NCBI GenBank assembly: GCA_023389575.1
Contig: JAEWEG010000069.1
Location: forward strand, 1-51,649
From: Chloroflexota bacterium
Lineage (GTDB): Bacteria > Chloroflexota > Chloroflexia > Thermomicrobiales > UBA6265
DNA length: 51,649 nt
Reading direction: 5' to 3'
In this document: positions 1-7,279 of the stretch, one piece after another
Layout of the letters: each line of letters begins with the position of its first letter
How positions within the stretch are numbered: the stretch's first letter is position 1
Notes under the pieces: model-generated
Database searches by the model: none
What the model was told of the DNA's origin: nothing
Seen by the model: the letters and a program-made list of their open reading frames with translations, nothing else
Position numbers and translations under genes: made by a program

Positions 1-215
1 TTCCGGAACGGGCGGACCAGCGTGCGCGTCGCGGGAAGCAGCCAGGCCGCGGGCTCGGATTCGACAAGGCGGTGTACCGGCGCCGCAACGTCGTGGAACG
101 CTGCATCAACCGGCTCAAGCAGTGGCGGGGGATCGCGACGCGGTTCGATAAGCGGGGCGTCAATTATCGCGCCATGGTCGTCGTCGCCTCGCTCATGATC
201 TGGCTCGGCTCATGA
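1..215 (+). CDS. IS5-family transposase, C-terminal fragment
   Basis: The frame is open from the window edge (first full codon at base 3) to a TGA at 213-215. It encodes about 70 residues ending with the hallmark end of the IS5/IS427-group DDE transposase: Y-R-R-R-N-V-V-E-R, then L-K-Q-W-R-G-I-A-T-R-F-D-K, then a hydrophobic tail. The glutamate in N-V-V-E-R is the expected last catalytic acid of the DDE triad. The 5' part lies outside the window, so it is unknown whether the gene is intact. A terminal inverted repeat follows directly, which supports a real insertion sequence end rather than a stray fragment. Confidence 0.85.
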   Translation, partial: PERADQRARRGKQPGRGLGFDKAVYRRRNVVERCINRLKQWRGIATRFDKRGVNYRAMVVVASLMIWLGS

Positions 216-231
216 TTTGTCAGACACGCCC
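1..231 (+). mobile_element. Right end of an IS5-family (IS427-like) insertion sequence
   Basis: The transposase stop codon is followed at once by TTTGTCAGACACGCCC at 216-231, which reads outward as GGGCGTGTCTGACAAA, a typical terminal inverted repeat for this IS group. The next two bases, 232-233, are TA, the target duplication expected for IS427-type elements. The left end is outside the window, so the matching repeat and duplication cannot be compared. The element borders the accessory cluster that follows. Confidence 0.7.
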
Positions 232-257
232 TAATCTCATGGCAGTAGCCGGCGGAC

Positions 258-1247
258 CTATTCGTACGGCGTCCAGGAGGCGGCATCCTCGCGGAGCGTT
301 CGGGCGCCTTCGGAGGCATCCTCACGGATGGAGGCCCAAACGGGAGCGAGGTCATCGGCTGGCAGCCACGCCGCTCCATCTCGCTCGTGGAGCACGTGAT
401 TTCCCGAGGTCTCGTCGCTGGTCCGCTCGACCCATACCCTGGTCCAGCCATTCTTGAGGGCCTGCTGGGCTCCGGCGAACGTGCCGCCGGCGTGGCGGTT
501 GGAGCGAACCACGACGGCCGCCCTGGAAAGGCAGTAGATGAGCCGGTTGCGGCCCATGGCCGTTCCGGTCTGGTACCCGGCGTCGGGCGAGTAGGGCGAG
601 ATCAGGGCCAGCCTGCCGGAATCGAGGAACTCCCGGAACTGCACCTTCGCGGCCTGGGTGGCGAGGGAGTCAGGCAGGACAACCACCGCCGTTCCACCCT
701 CCATCAACGCGCCTTCCACTGACCGCTCGTCGATGCCACGTGCCCCGCCGCTGACAACCGTGAAGCCCTGGGCGGCCACCGCCGCGCCGAGGTCGGTGGC
801 CCGGCGAAGGAGGCGGTATTCGGCGTCGCGCGATCCAACGATGGCGACGGCCGTGGTGTTGAGCAGGTTCGAGTTCCCGCTTCCATACAGCAGCGGTGGA
901 CGCGATGAGCCAAGCTCCGGGCGAAATCGCCTGGGATAGTCGGTGTCGCCGCGCCCCAGCACCCAGATATCGCGCCGGGTCCAGTCGTTGAGCCTCAAAT
1001 CGGCGTGCCCGTGGCGCTGAAGAAGTCCGGCCAGGCGGTCGCGTGTCAATTTTCGCTGAAGGCCCTCGATCCCCGCGAGCAGGTCATCCCCATGACCGTT
1101 CAGCAAGTCGCGCGGGTACCGGCCCTGATCGTTGAGGTACGTGGCCACCATCGACCATTCGACCGGGGTCAGCGTCGGTGGCCCCTTCTCACCAGCGGCG
1201 AGGCGGGCGGTCATCGCCAGCACCACGCGCAGGTCCTCCGGCTTCAC
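258..1247 (-). CDS. DprA-like DNA-processing protein (SLOG/Rossmann fold)
   Basis: This 329-residue protein carries the DprA/Smf nucleotide-binding fold. VAIVGSR (134-140) is the first Rossmann strand and glycine turn, SGGARGID (166-173) is the DprA signature, and RNRLIYCLS (233-241) is the conserved helix. The 120 N-terminal residues hold a domain including a D-Y-P-R-R-F motif typical of DprA. The C-terminal winged helix of many DprA proteins is not evident. Classical DprA loads RecA on incoming single strands during transformation. The gene starts with GTG two bases after the stop of the RecQ-phosphoribosyltransferase gene, so the two are almost certainly co-translated. That pairing suggests a dedicated partner of the helicase rather than a general competence DprA. 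Family assignment is firm; the role in immunity or DNA uptake is inferred. Confidence 0.85.
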   Translation of the reverse strand: MKPEDLRVVLAMTARLAAGEKGPPTLTPVEWSMVATYLNDQGRYPRDLLNGHGDDLLAGIEGLQRKLTRDRLAGLLQRHGHADLRLNDWTRRDIWVLGRGDTDYPRRFRPELGSSRPPLLYGSGNSNLLNTTAVAIVGSRDAEYRLLRRATDLGAAVAAQGFTVVSGGARGIDERSVEGALMEGGTAVVVLPDSLATQAAKVQFREFLDSGRLALISPYSPDAGYQTGTAMGRNRLIYCLSRAAVVVRSNRHAGGTFAGAQQALKNGWTRVWVERTSDETSGNHVLHERDGAAWLPADDLAPVWASIREDASEGARTLREDAASWTPYE

Positions 1248-1249
1248 CC

Positions 1250-3415
1250 TCAGCCTCCCGAGCGCGTGGAGGCGAGGGCGAAGGGGACGACGGGACCACT
1301 TCCAGCCTGGCGCAGGAGCATGGCGAGGATGGTGAAGGTCCAGCCGGAATCGACGAAGTCGTCGACAAGCAGCACCCGGCCGGCCGGCGGTTCACCGTGG
1401 ATCTCGAACGCCCCATCGAGATTCCGGCACTGGTGGAAGCTATTCGTCATGTCCTTCTGGGGCTCTGTATCCCGGGTCTTTACGATGATATCGTGAGCGG
1501 GAAGGGCGAGGGCGGCGGCCAGCCTGCGGGCGAACTCCGGGACCAGATCGGCATGCCGCCGCGATGGCACCCAGGTGATCCAGGCGGGTCTGCTGGCGGG
1601 CGTCCAGCGCTCGCGCAGGAACCTGGCGGCAACCTCGACATAGTGGTCATCAAGCTGGTTGCGGCTCTTGCTCATCCGCACTTCGTCGCCGAAGGCGCCG
1701 TCACCATAGCGCCCCATGTAGAGACCTGGCTCGGCGCGGAGCTCGGCGGGAATCCGGAACGGGAACCCGTAGACCGGCATGGCGCCCTTCGGGATCTGGA
1801 GGCGAGGGGCGATCACCTCATCGCGGGAGTGGTTCAGGAAGTGGTTGGCGGCCCGCATCATGTCCGGATCGCGCTCGACCGCGAGAATCGGCTCGTCGCG
1901 GCAGTTCTCGCAGATACCGCAGTTCGCGGGCGGGGAGGGGTCGTCCAGCGCGGCGAGCAGGAAGCTCATGCGACAGCCGTCGTCCAGGCGGCGATAGCGC
2001 TCCATCTCGTCCCATTCGGCCTCGCGCATGGCGATCAGGGCGTCACGACGTTCGACATAATCGGTTTTCCAGGGCGCCGGGGTGCGCTTCCAGAGCGTTT
2101 TCTCCCTGGCGATGGGGGCGGGGTCCTGAACCGAGAGGTACCGGAGCGCGCCATCGAGGCGTGATTTCGGAATGTTGACGCGGCCCATGAGCTGGGTGGC
2201 GGTGGCGCCGTCGAGTTCGCTGAGGGTGTTCAGGATGTTCATGACATCGGCGGCGGTTGGCAACGAGGAGGTCCGGAAGTTCTCGTGGATGCCCGCGTCC
2301 TCGGGACCGCTCATCAGCACACCGACGGCACCGTGGCGACCGCGTCCGGCGCGCCCGACCTGCTGGTAGTAGGCGATGATCGAGGCCGGGGTCTGGTAGT
2401 GGATGACGAAGCGGATATCCGGGTTGTCGTACCCCATGCCAAGGGCGGTGGTGGCGACGAGCACGCGGAGATCGCCGGTGGTGAACTCTTCCTCGAGCGC
2501 CTTCTTCGCCTCGGAAGCGTCCGCATGGTCGGCGGTGACGACATCGGAGTGGTAGGCGTGGGCGCTGACGCCCTGCGAGCGCAGCCAGTCGGCCACGCGT
2601 TCGGCGTCGTGCTTGGTGAGGGTATAGACGATGCCCTTGCCGGGGAGATCGGGGACGGTTTGGGCGAGCCAGGCGAAGCGCTCGATGGCGCTCATCCGGG
2701 GAAGCGCCTGGAGCGCGAGGTTCTCGCGGATGAGGTCGCCACGGGAGATGCGGATGTTTCCCAGTTGATCGTGGATATCCTGCACCACGCGGTCGTTGGC
2801 GGTGGCGGTGGTGGCCAGAAGCGGGTTGTTCGGCGGGAGTTGCCGCATGAGGCTGGCGAGGCGCTGGTAGTCGGGCCGGAAGTCGTGCCCCCAGTCGGAG
2901 ATGCAGTGGGCCTCGTCGACCACGAGCAGGCCGGTTTTCTCGAGCACGAGAGGGAGCAGTTCGTCGAGGAACTGGGCATTGGCGAAACGTTCGGGGGAGA
3001 CGAGGAGCACATCGACGGCATCCGCCTCGATCATTTGGACGAAGGTATCGAACCGGTCGTTGGTGCCGGCGTGCAGCGCGCCGATGCGAAGCCCCATGCG
3101 GCGTCCGGCCATGACCTGGTTGCGCATGAGGGCGATGAGCGGCGAAACGATGAGGGTGGGACCGCCGCCCTGTTCCCGCAGCAGCTTGGCGGTGATGAAG
3201 TAGACGGCCGATTTACCCCAGCCCGTGCGCTGGACGAGCAGCACCTTTTCGCGACGGTTGACCAGGGCGTCGATCACCGACCATTGGTCGCCGCGAAAGG
3301 TGGCGGCGGGGTCGCCGGTGCCGGCCCGGAGCAGGTCGAGGGCGTGCTGGTGCTGGGCGGGATCGGGAGCCGGCGCGGGTTCGGTGGAGGTAGGGGTTCT
3401 GGAGAGAAAGCTCAT
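1250..3415 (-). CDS. RecQ-family DNA helicase fused to a phosphoribosyltransferase domain
   Basis: The 721-residue protein has a full RecQ motor: Walker A TGWGKS (64-69), DEAH (167-170) within V-V-D-E-A-H-C-I-S-D-W-G-H-D-F-R, motif III ATTATAN (201-207) and motif VI QQVGRAGRGR (351-360). A RecQ-type zinc site follows with C481, C499, C502 and C505. The last 180 residues are a phosphoribosyltransferase domain with the PRPP loop VLLVDDFVDSGWT (681-693). The ATG at 3415 was chosen because the protein then begins shortly before the helicase fold and a good -10 box sits exactly one promoter spacing upstream. The open frame extends further upstream but is implausible there. The fusion resembles the helicase and PRTase functions split between ComFA and ComFC in competence. 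It heads a two-gene operon with the dprA-like gene. Confidence 0.9.
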   Translation of the reverse strand: MSFLSRTPTSTEPAPAPDPAQHQHALDLLRAGTGDPAATFRGDQWSVIDALVNRREKVLLVQRTGWGKSAVYFITAKLLREQGGGPTLIVSPLIALMRNQVMAGRRMGLRIGALHAGTNDRFDTFVQMIEADAVDVLLVSPERFANAQFLDELLPLVLEKTGLLVVDEAHCISDWGHDFRPDYQRLASLMRQLPPNNPLLATTATANDRVVQDIHDQLGNIRISRGDLIRENLALQALPRMSAIERFAWLAQTVPDLPGKGIVYTLTKHDAERVADWLRSQGVSAHAYHSDVVTADHADASEAKKALEEEFTTGDLRVLVATTALGMGYDNPDIRFVIHYQTPASIIAYYQQVGRAGRGRHGAVGVLMSGPEDAGIHENFRTSSLPTAADVMNILNTLSELDGATATQLMGRVNIPKSRLDGALRYLSVQDPAPIAREKTLWKRTPAPWKTDYVERRDALIAMREAEWDEMERYRRLDDGCRMSFLLAALDDPSPPANCGICENCRDEPILAVERDPDMMRAANHFLNHSRDEVIAPRLQIPKGAMPVYGFPFRIPAELRAEPGLYMGRYGDGAFGDEVRMSKSRNQLDDHYVEVAARFLRERWTPASRPAWITWVPSRRHADLVPEFARRLAAALALPAHDIIVKTRDTEPQKDMTNSFHQCRNLDGAFEIHGEPPAGRVLLVDDFVDSGWTFTILAMLLRQAGSGPVVPFALASTRSGG

Positions 3416-3427
3416 GGACACATCATA
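3416..3427 (-). promoter_or_regulatory. Putative leaderless promoter of the recQ-PRT operon
   Basis: On the minus strand TATGAT occupies 3427-3422, and six bases separate it from the ATG at 3415. The transcription start would therefore fall on or next to the A of the start codon. No Shine-Dalgarno-like purine stretch precedes the ATG, and no good -35 hexamer was found at 16-18 bases. The leaderless reading is an inference from spacing. Confidence 0.45.
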
Positions 3428-3480
3428 CCGGATGTAGCACAAATGTTCCGCCTTCATGAGGCGAACATCTCGGCTCCGCC

Positions 3481-4374
3481 TTACGGCAACCACTTCATGG
3501 ACGCTGCGTTCCACACGGCTTCGGGTGCCGCCGTGCCGGAGAGAAGGGGGTCGAACAGCGCTGCGGCGAAGGCGTGTCCCGCCGTCATATCCGGATCGAT
3601 CGAAACGGATGCGGCCATGACCGGATAGCTGGCCTTCCACTGCTCGGGAGGGGCGGCGAGGGCGGGTGGCACATCCTGAATAGCTCGGGCGGCGAACGTT
3701 TGCTGGATCGCTTCGATACAATCGGACGCCCTGGGATCAAACGACGAGCCGATCAGCACCATGTCGACCAGATCCTTCACCCGGGTGTTTATGCGGTTTT
3801 CAGGATAGATTTTCGAGTAGGCGTGCAGCTTTTCCGCCAGGTGATATTCAATAGCCAGGGCTGGAAGCTCAATGGCATCCAGCCCCGCAAACTCAAGAAA
3901 TCCCGATCTTTGCACCAGCTCGGTGCGCATACCCACGGTTTGATCGAAGCCAATGTCAACGCTGAAGCTCTCAAACCTCTTGCCGTTCAAATTTGCCGTG
4001 ACGTGGTAACGGATGGCGGTGCCGTCAACCAGCGCGTCGAGCCTGTTGGTTCTGTTGATTGAGAAGTCGAAGAAGTCTTCAGAATCCGCAGCCTGAAGAC
4101 TATCGAATACCATCTGGATCTGATCGAGGTCATGATCGTGCAACAGATCGATATCCCTGGTCGCCCGCGCCCGCTGACCGAGGCGATAGTCGAGCGCCAG
4201 TCCACCTTTTAACGTCCAACCATGAGGATCGGTGGCAATGAGCCGGGAGAGAAAACGATCGAACGCGATATGCCGGCGCAACCGGGCCAGCGCTGCTTCC
4301 CCATGGTCACGTGCATAGATTTTCAGACGCGCATCGATCGCGGCTCGAAACCCGCCAGCCGTCTCGTACTTCAC
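3481..4374 (-). CDS. abiEii: AbiEii/AbiGii-family nucleotidyltransferase toxin
   Basis: The 297-residue protein matches the AbiEii type IV toxin family of DNA-polymerase-beta-like nucleotidyltransferases. Visible motifs are LKGGLAL (55-61), T-R-D-I-D-L (72-77) carrying two acidic metal ligands, D140 in S-V-D-I-G-F as the likely third, E-K-L-H-A-Y (181-186), and the C-terminal R-V-K-D-L-V-D-M (198-205). The start overlaps the stop of the upstream antitoxin gene by four bases (ATGA), the usual coupled arrangement. In characterised systems the toxin is a GTP-preferring NTase or transfers nucleotides to tRNA, causing growth arrest and phage abortive infection. That activity is inferred here from family. 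The recQ-PRT/dprA operon begins 65 bases further on in the same direction. Confidence 0.9.
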   Translation of the reverse strand: MKYETAGGFRAAIDARLKIYARDHGEAALARLRRHIAFDRFLSRLIATDPHGWTLKGGLALDYRLGQRARATRDIDLLHDHDLDQIQMVFDSLQAADSEDFFDFSINRTNRLDALVDGTAIRYHVTANLNGKRFESFSVDIGFDQTVGMRTELVQRSGFLEFAGLDAIELPALAIEYHLAEKLHAYSKIYPENRINTRVKDLVDMVLIGSSFDPRASDCIEAIQQTFAARAIQDVPPALAAPPEQWKASYPVMAASVSIDPDMTAGHAFAAALFDPLLSGTAAPEAVWNAASMKWLP

Positions 4375-4985
4375 GAGGCTGCCGCATCAATGGCGCGCTC
4401 GATGGCCTCGCGCACTCTTGTGCTTCTTGATTGAGCGGCTTTTCTCAGCGTATGAATCGACATGATACCCCTATCAATAGCCTCCATCGCCGCGGAATGA
4501 ACGTGTTCTTCCGACGTACCGGCCTCCGCGACATCCACAATCGTCCGCGCCGGTGAGGTCACGGGAACGCCTTCGATACGTCGCACGTCACGAGGCTCGA
4601 TCGGTCGCTTCGACGTGTGCACGGTAATGCCCCTGGGCGGCCTCAGATAGCGCTTCTCCCGGGGAATGGTGATGTCGATGGCGTTGGGAGTGACATCACT
4701 GAGTTGATGGAGATCGAGCGCACTCTCGTGAGAGACCACCGCGAAGTCCTTCCCCACCGCCAGCCATGCGGCGGCCACTTCCTCCCGGGGAGCGGAAGGA
4801 TAGTCGCGAAACCGGTAGACGCCACGGTAGACACGTTCGAGCTTTCCAGTCTGGACGTGATGATGGAGCAGTTTCCGTGAAATGGCGTGTTCTTCCGCCT
4901 GGGCCGTTGTGAAGTAGCCCATCTGCCCCACGGCGACCTGGTAAAGATCTGCAAAATCCGGTTGTCGTTCGATCATGTCATGCAT
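4371..4985 (-). CDS. abiEi: AbiEi-family antitoxin/transcriptional repressor
   Basis: The product is about 204 residues and belongs to the AbiEi antitoxin family. An N-terminal winged-helix region (motif G-Y-F-T-T-A-Q-A-E-E-H, then L-E-R-V-Y-R-G-V-Y-R) is followed by the antitoxin domain with S-H-E-S-A-L-D-L-H-Q-L-S-D and T-S-P-A-R-T-I-V-D. The frame is open to 5078, but bases beyond 4985 encode an unlikely extension across a palindromic operator. Start candidates are ATG at 4985 and ATG at 4976; 4985 fits the predicted transcription start. Family members repress their own operon by binding inverted repeats, which suits the perfect palindrome overlapping this start. The neutralised toxin is encoded by the next gene, coupled by ATGA. 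Confidence 0.85.
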   Translation of the reverse strand: MHDMIERQPDFADLYQVAVGQMGYFTTAQAEEHAISRKLLHHHVQTGKLERVYRGVYRFRDYPSAPREEVAAAWLAVGKDFAVVSHESALDLHQLSDVTPNAIDITIPREKRYLRPPRGITVHTSKRPIEPRDVRRIEGVPVTSPARTIVDVAEAGTSEEHVHSAAMEAIDRGIMSIHTLRKAAQSRSTRVREAIERAIDAAAS

Positions 4986-5022
4986 TTGTCGTATTTTACT
5001 GGACAAATGCATGACATGACAA
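4973..5022 (-). promoter_or_regulatory. abiE promoter inside an 18-bp perfect palindromic operator
   Basis: Bases 4973-4990 and 5002-5019 are exact reverse complements (18 of 18), separated by 11 bases. The minus strand reads -35 TTGTCA (5022-5017), an 18-base spacer, and -10 TAAAAT (4998-4993). The -10 therefore sits in the palindrome's spacer and the transcription start falls at about 4986, next to the ATG at 4985. AbiEi proteins autoregulate through inverted repeats, so this is very probably the AbiEi operator. The transcript would be leaderless or nearly so, and no Shine-Dalgarno sequence is present. Confidence 0.75.
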
Positions 5023-5103
5023 GACACGATAGCCAGTGTCGATACTGGGCAACGACGAACTACGCCATCACCCGCCACGTTTCGCTATCAACGGGAGCGG
5101 CTC

Positions 5104-6507
5104 TTACTTGCCGATGCAGAAGCGGCTGAAGATTTCCTGGATGACTGACTCGTCGACATCCTCGCCCGTCACTTCGCCGACGGCGTGGAGGGCGGCGCGG
5201 ACCGGTGTCGCGAGCAGGTCCTGGGGATAGCCAGCGGCACGGGCTTCCTGGGCGTCTCGGATGTGCTGGAGGGCACGCTCGACGGCGGCGCGCTGGCGCG
5301 CGGAGATCAGGGCCGGCCGGGCTTCGGACGACGTTCCGCCACGAAGGGTGGTGGCGAGGGCCGCTTCCAGGTCCGACAGGCCCTCGCCCGTGGTCGCCGA
5401 AATGGTGACCTGGGCAGCATTGGGCAGGAGGCGGGTCAGTGCCTCGCGGTCGGCGGATTCCCCCAGGTCGTGCTTGTTCCAGACGATGACGACCGGGGTC
5501 TGCTCGCCGGAGGGGCGGCCCGCGAGCAGGTTCGCCACCGCGAGGTCGCCTTCCTGGAGCGGGGCGGAGCCATCGACCACGAACGCGATCGCGGCGGCGG
5601 TGGAGAGCACCTTGCGGCTGCGTTCGACGCCGATCTTCTCGACAAGGTCCTCGGTCTCGACGATGCCAGCGGTGTCGAGCAGGGTGACGGGAATGCCCTC
5701 GACGTTGACCGTCTCGGCGATGACGTCGCGGGTGGTGCCCGCGATCGGGGTGACGATGGCGCGTTCGGCCCGGAGCAGCGCGTTGAGCAGGCTGCTCTTG
5801 CCCACGTTGGGGCGTCCGACAAGGGCGATCTGGGCGCCATCGCGCAGGAGCATGCCCGCCTTCGACCCGGCCACGACATCGGCCAGGGCTTCCTCGGCGG
5901 CAAGCAGGCCGTGATCGATGTCGGAGGTGTCGATTTCGTCATCGGGGAAATCGGCGGAGGCATCGAGATACGCCAGCAGGCTGACCAGCGCGGCGTTGGC
6001 GGGCGCGAGCCGCCGGGTAAGGTCGCCGGCGAGATCGGAGACGGCGAGGCGGAGGCTCTCGGAGGTGCGGGCGCCGATCACGTTGAGCACCGCTTCGGCT
6101 TGGGTGAGGTCGAGGCGGCCGTTGAGAAAGGCGCGGAGCGTGAACTCGCCCGGTTCGGCCTGGCGGGCCCCGGCGGCGAGCAGGAGGCGCAGTGTTTCCT
6201 GCAGCGGGACCGGACCACCATGGCAGGAAATCTCGACCGTGTCTTCCTTCGTATAGGTGTGCGGTCCGGCCATCCAGCCCAGCAGGACTTCATCGATCAG
6301 GTCGCTGGTCTCAGGGTCTACGATCTTGCCGTAGATGAGCCGATGGCTCTCGGTGCTGGTCAGGTCGACTGGTTTGCTGGATTTGCCAGGTTTGCGGAAG
6401 ACGCGGGCGGCGATGGTCGCGGCGTCGGCGCCACTGACACGGACGACCCCGATTCCGCCTTCTCCGGCGGGCGTTGCGATGGCTGCAATGGTGGCGCTGT
6501 CTATCAT
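5104..6507 (-). CDS. mnmE: tRNA uridine-5-carboxymethylaminomethyl(34) synthesis GTPase MnmE
   Basis: The 467-residue protein has the standard MnmE architecture. An N-terminal tetrahydrofolate-binding domain (1-118, starting I-D-S-A-T-I-A-A-I-A-T-P) and a helical domain surround a G domain with G1 GRPNVGKSS (231-239), G2 T-T-R-D (258-261), G3 D-T-A-G (278-281) and G4 N-K-H-D (344-347). The C-terminus F-C-I-G-K contains the invariant cysteine. MnmE works with MnmG to modify U34 of certain tRNAs. The ATG at 6507 gives the conserved N-terminus; an upstream in-frame extension to 6648 lacks family character. mnmG is not in the window. Confidence 0.97.
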   Translation of the reverse strand: MIDSATIAAIATPAGEGGIGVVRVSGADAATIAARVFRKPGKSSKPVDLTSTESHRLIYGKIVDPETSDLIDEVLLGWMAGPHTYTKEDTVEISCHGGPVPLQETLRLLLAAGARQAEPGEFTLRAFLNGRLDLTQAEAVLNVIGARTSESLRLAVSDLAGDLTRRLAPANAALVSLLAYLDASADFPDDEIDTSDIDHGLLAAEEALADVVAGSKAGMLLRDGAQIALVGRPNVGKSSLLNALLRAERAIVTPIAGTTRDVIAETVNVEGIPVTLLDTAGIVETEDLVEKIGVERSRKVLSTAAAIAFVVDGSAPLQEGDLAVANLLAGRPSGEQTPVVIVWNKHDLGESADREALTRLLPNAAQVTISATTGEGLSDLEAALATTLRGGTSSEARPALISARQRAAVERALQHIRDAQEARAAGYPQDLLATPVRAALHAVGEVTGEDVDESVIQEIFSRFCIGK

Positions 6508-6695
6508 GAGTACTGTTTCCGCGTGCGAGTGAATCGTGTCTGTATTTCGGATGGGCGCCGGGTCACAGGGGCCGGTCGCTCCGGGATGACTGTACCCGTG
6601 TCGTGCCGAATGCGTCGAACGATGCGGCCGCGTGCTACGGTTCGCCAACGTGCTCGACGCGGGGATGACCCAAGGACAGGGAGGGATGGAGAGAC

Positions 6696-7121
6696 ATGGC
6701 GACGAAGCTCAGCCAGGCCGAGATTCTGGACTATATCGAGGAGAAGCCCCGTACGGCCCACATCGCGACTGTACGCGAAGATGGCCGTCCGCATGTATCG
6801 GTGATCTGGGTGGTGCGCGATGGCGACGAGATCGTCTTCACCACCTGGCACACCTCGGTCAAGGCCCGGAACCTGGCGAGAACGGGGCAGGCGGCGATCT
6901 CGATCGATGACATGTCGGACGGTTCGTACGTGGCGATCGAGGGAACGGTGACGATCGATCCCGATCCCCAACTGGTGCGGCGCTGGGCGGCGGTACTGGG
7001 CGGCAAGTACATGGGGGCGGACCGGGCGGAGGAGTTCGGGGCCCGAAACGGGATCGAGGGCGAGGTGACCTGCCGCCTGACACCCACGCACATGAGCGGG
7101 TTGCGTGGGATCACGGATTGA
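6696..7121 (+). CDS. PPOX-class flavin/F420-dependent oxidoreductase
   Basis: The 141-residue protein is a single split-barrel domain of the pyridoxamine-5'-phosphate-oxidase-like superfamily. Features are A-H-I-A-T-V-R-E-D-G-R-P-H-V (21-34) and the barrel strands V-I-W-V-V-R-D-G-D-E-I-V-F-T-T, with K-A-R-N-L expected at the cofactor phosphate. Short proteins of this type usually bind F420 (actinobacterial and chloroflexal TIGR03618-like members) or FMN, and the sequence alone does not settle which. A purine-rich GGGAGGGATGGAGA lies just before the ATG. The gene is divergent from mnmE. Its physiological substrate is unknown. Confidence 0.85.
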   Translation: MATKLSQAEILDYIEEKPRTAHIATVREDGRPHVSVIWVVRDGDEIVFTTWHTSVKARNLARTGQAAISIDDMSDGSYVAIEGTVTIDPDPQLVRRWAAVLGGKYMGADRAEEFGARNGIEGEVTCRLTPTHMSGLRGITD

Positions 7122-7201
7122 CCCGGAGCGAGGTCCATGTCGTCACCAGCATGTCAGGCAACTCGTGGGCGAACATCAGTTCATCGCTAAAACGATTTAG
7201 T

Positions 7202-7237
7202 TCGTTACATCGGTGTCGGATTGTCGCTGTGTAACGA
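7202..7237. repeat. Inverted repeat between convergent genes
   Basis: TCGTTACA (7202-7209) pairs exactly with TGTAACGA (7230-7237) across a 20-base loop in the 158-base gap between two convergent genes. There is no T-tract, so it is not a clear terminator. The rest of the gap shows nothing recognisable. Confidence 0.3.
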
Positions 7238-7279
7238 GTGAATCAGGATTTGCACGAATACCCGTGCCTGGCGAGCCCT

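Noticed and set aside
5185..6804. Long plus-strand open frame opposite mnmE
   Set aside because: mnmE motifs on the minus strand are decisive; the plus frame is Gly/Arg-rich shadow sequence.
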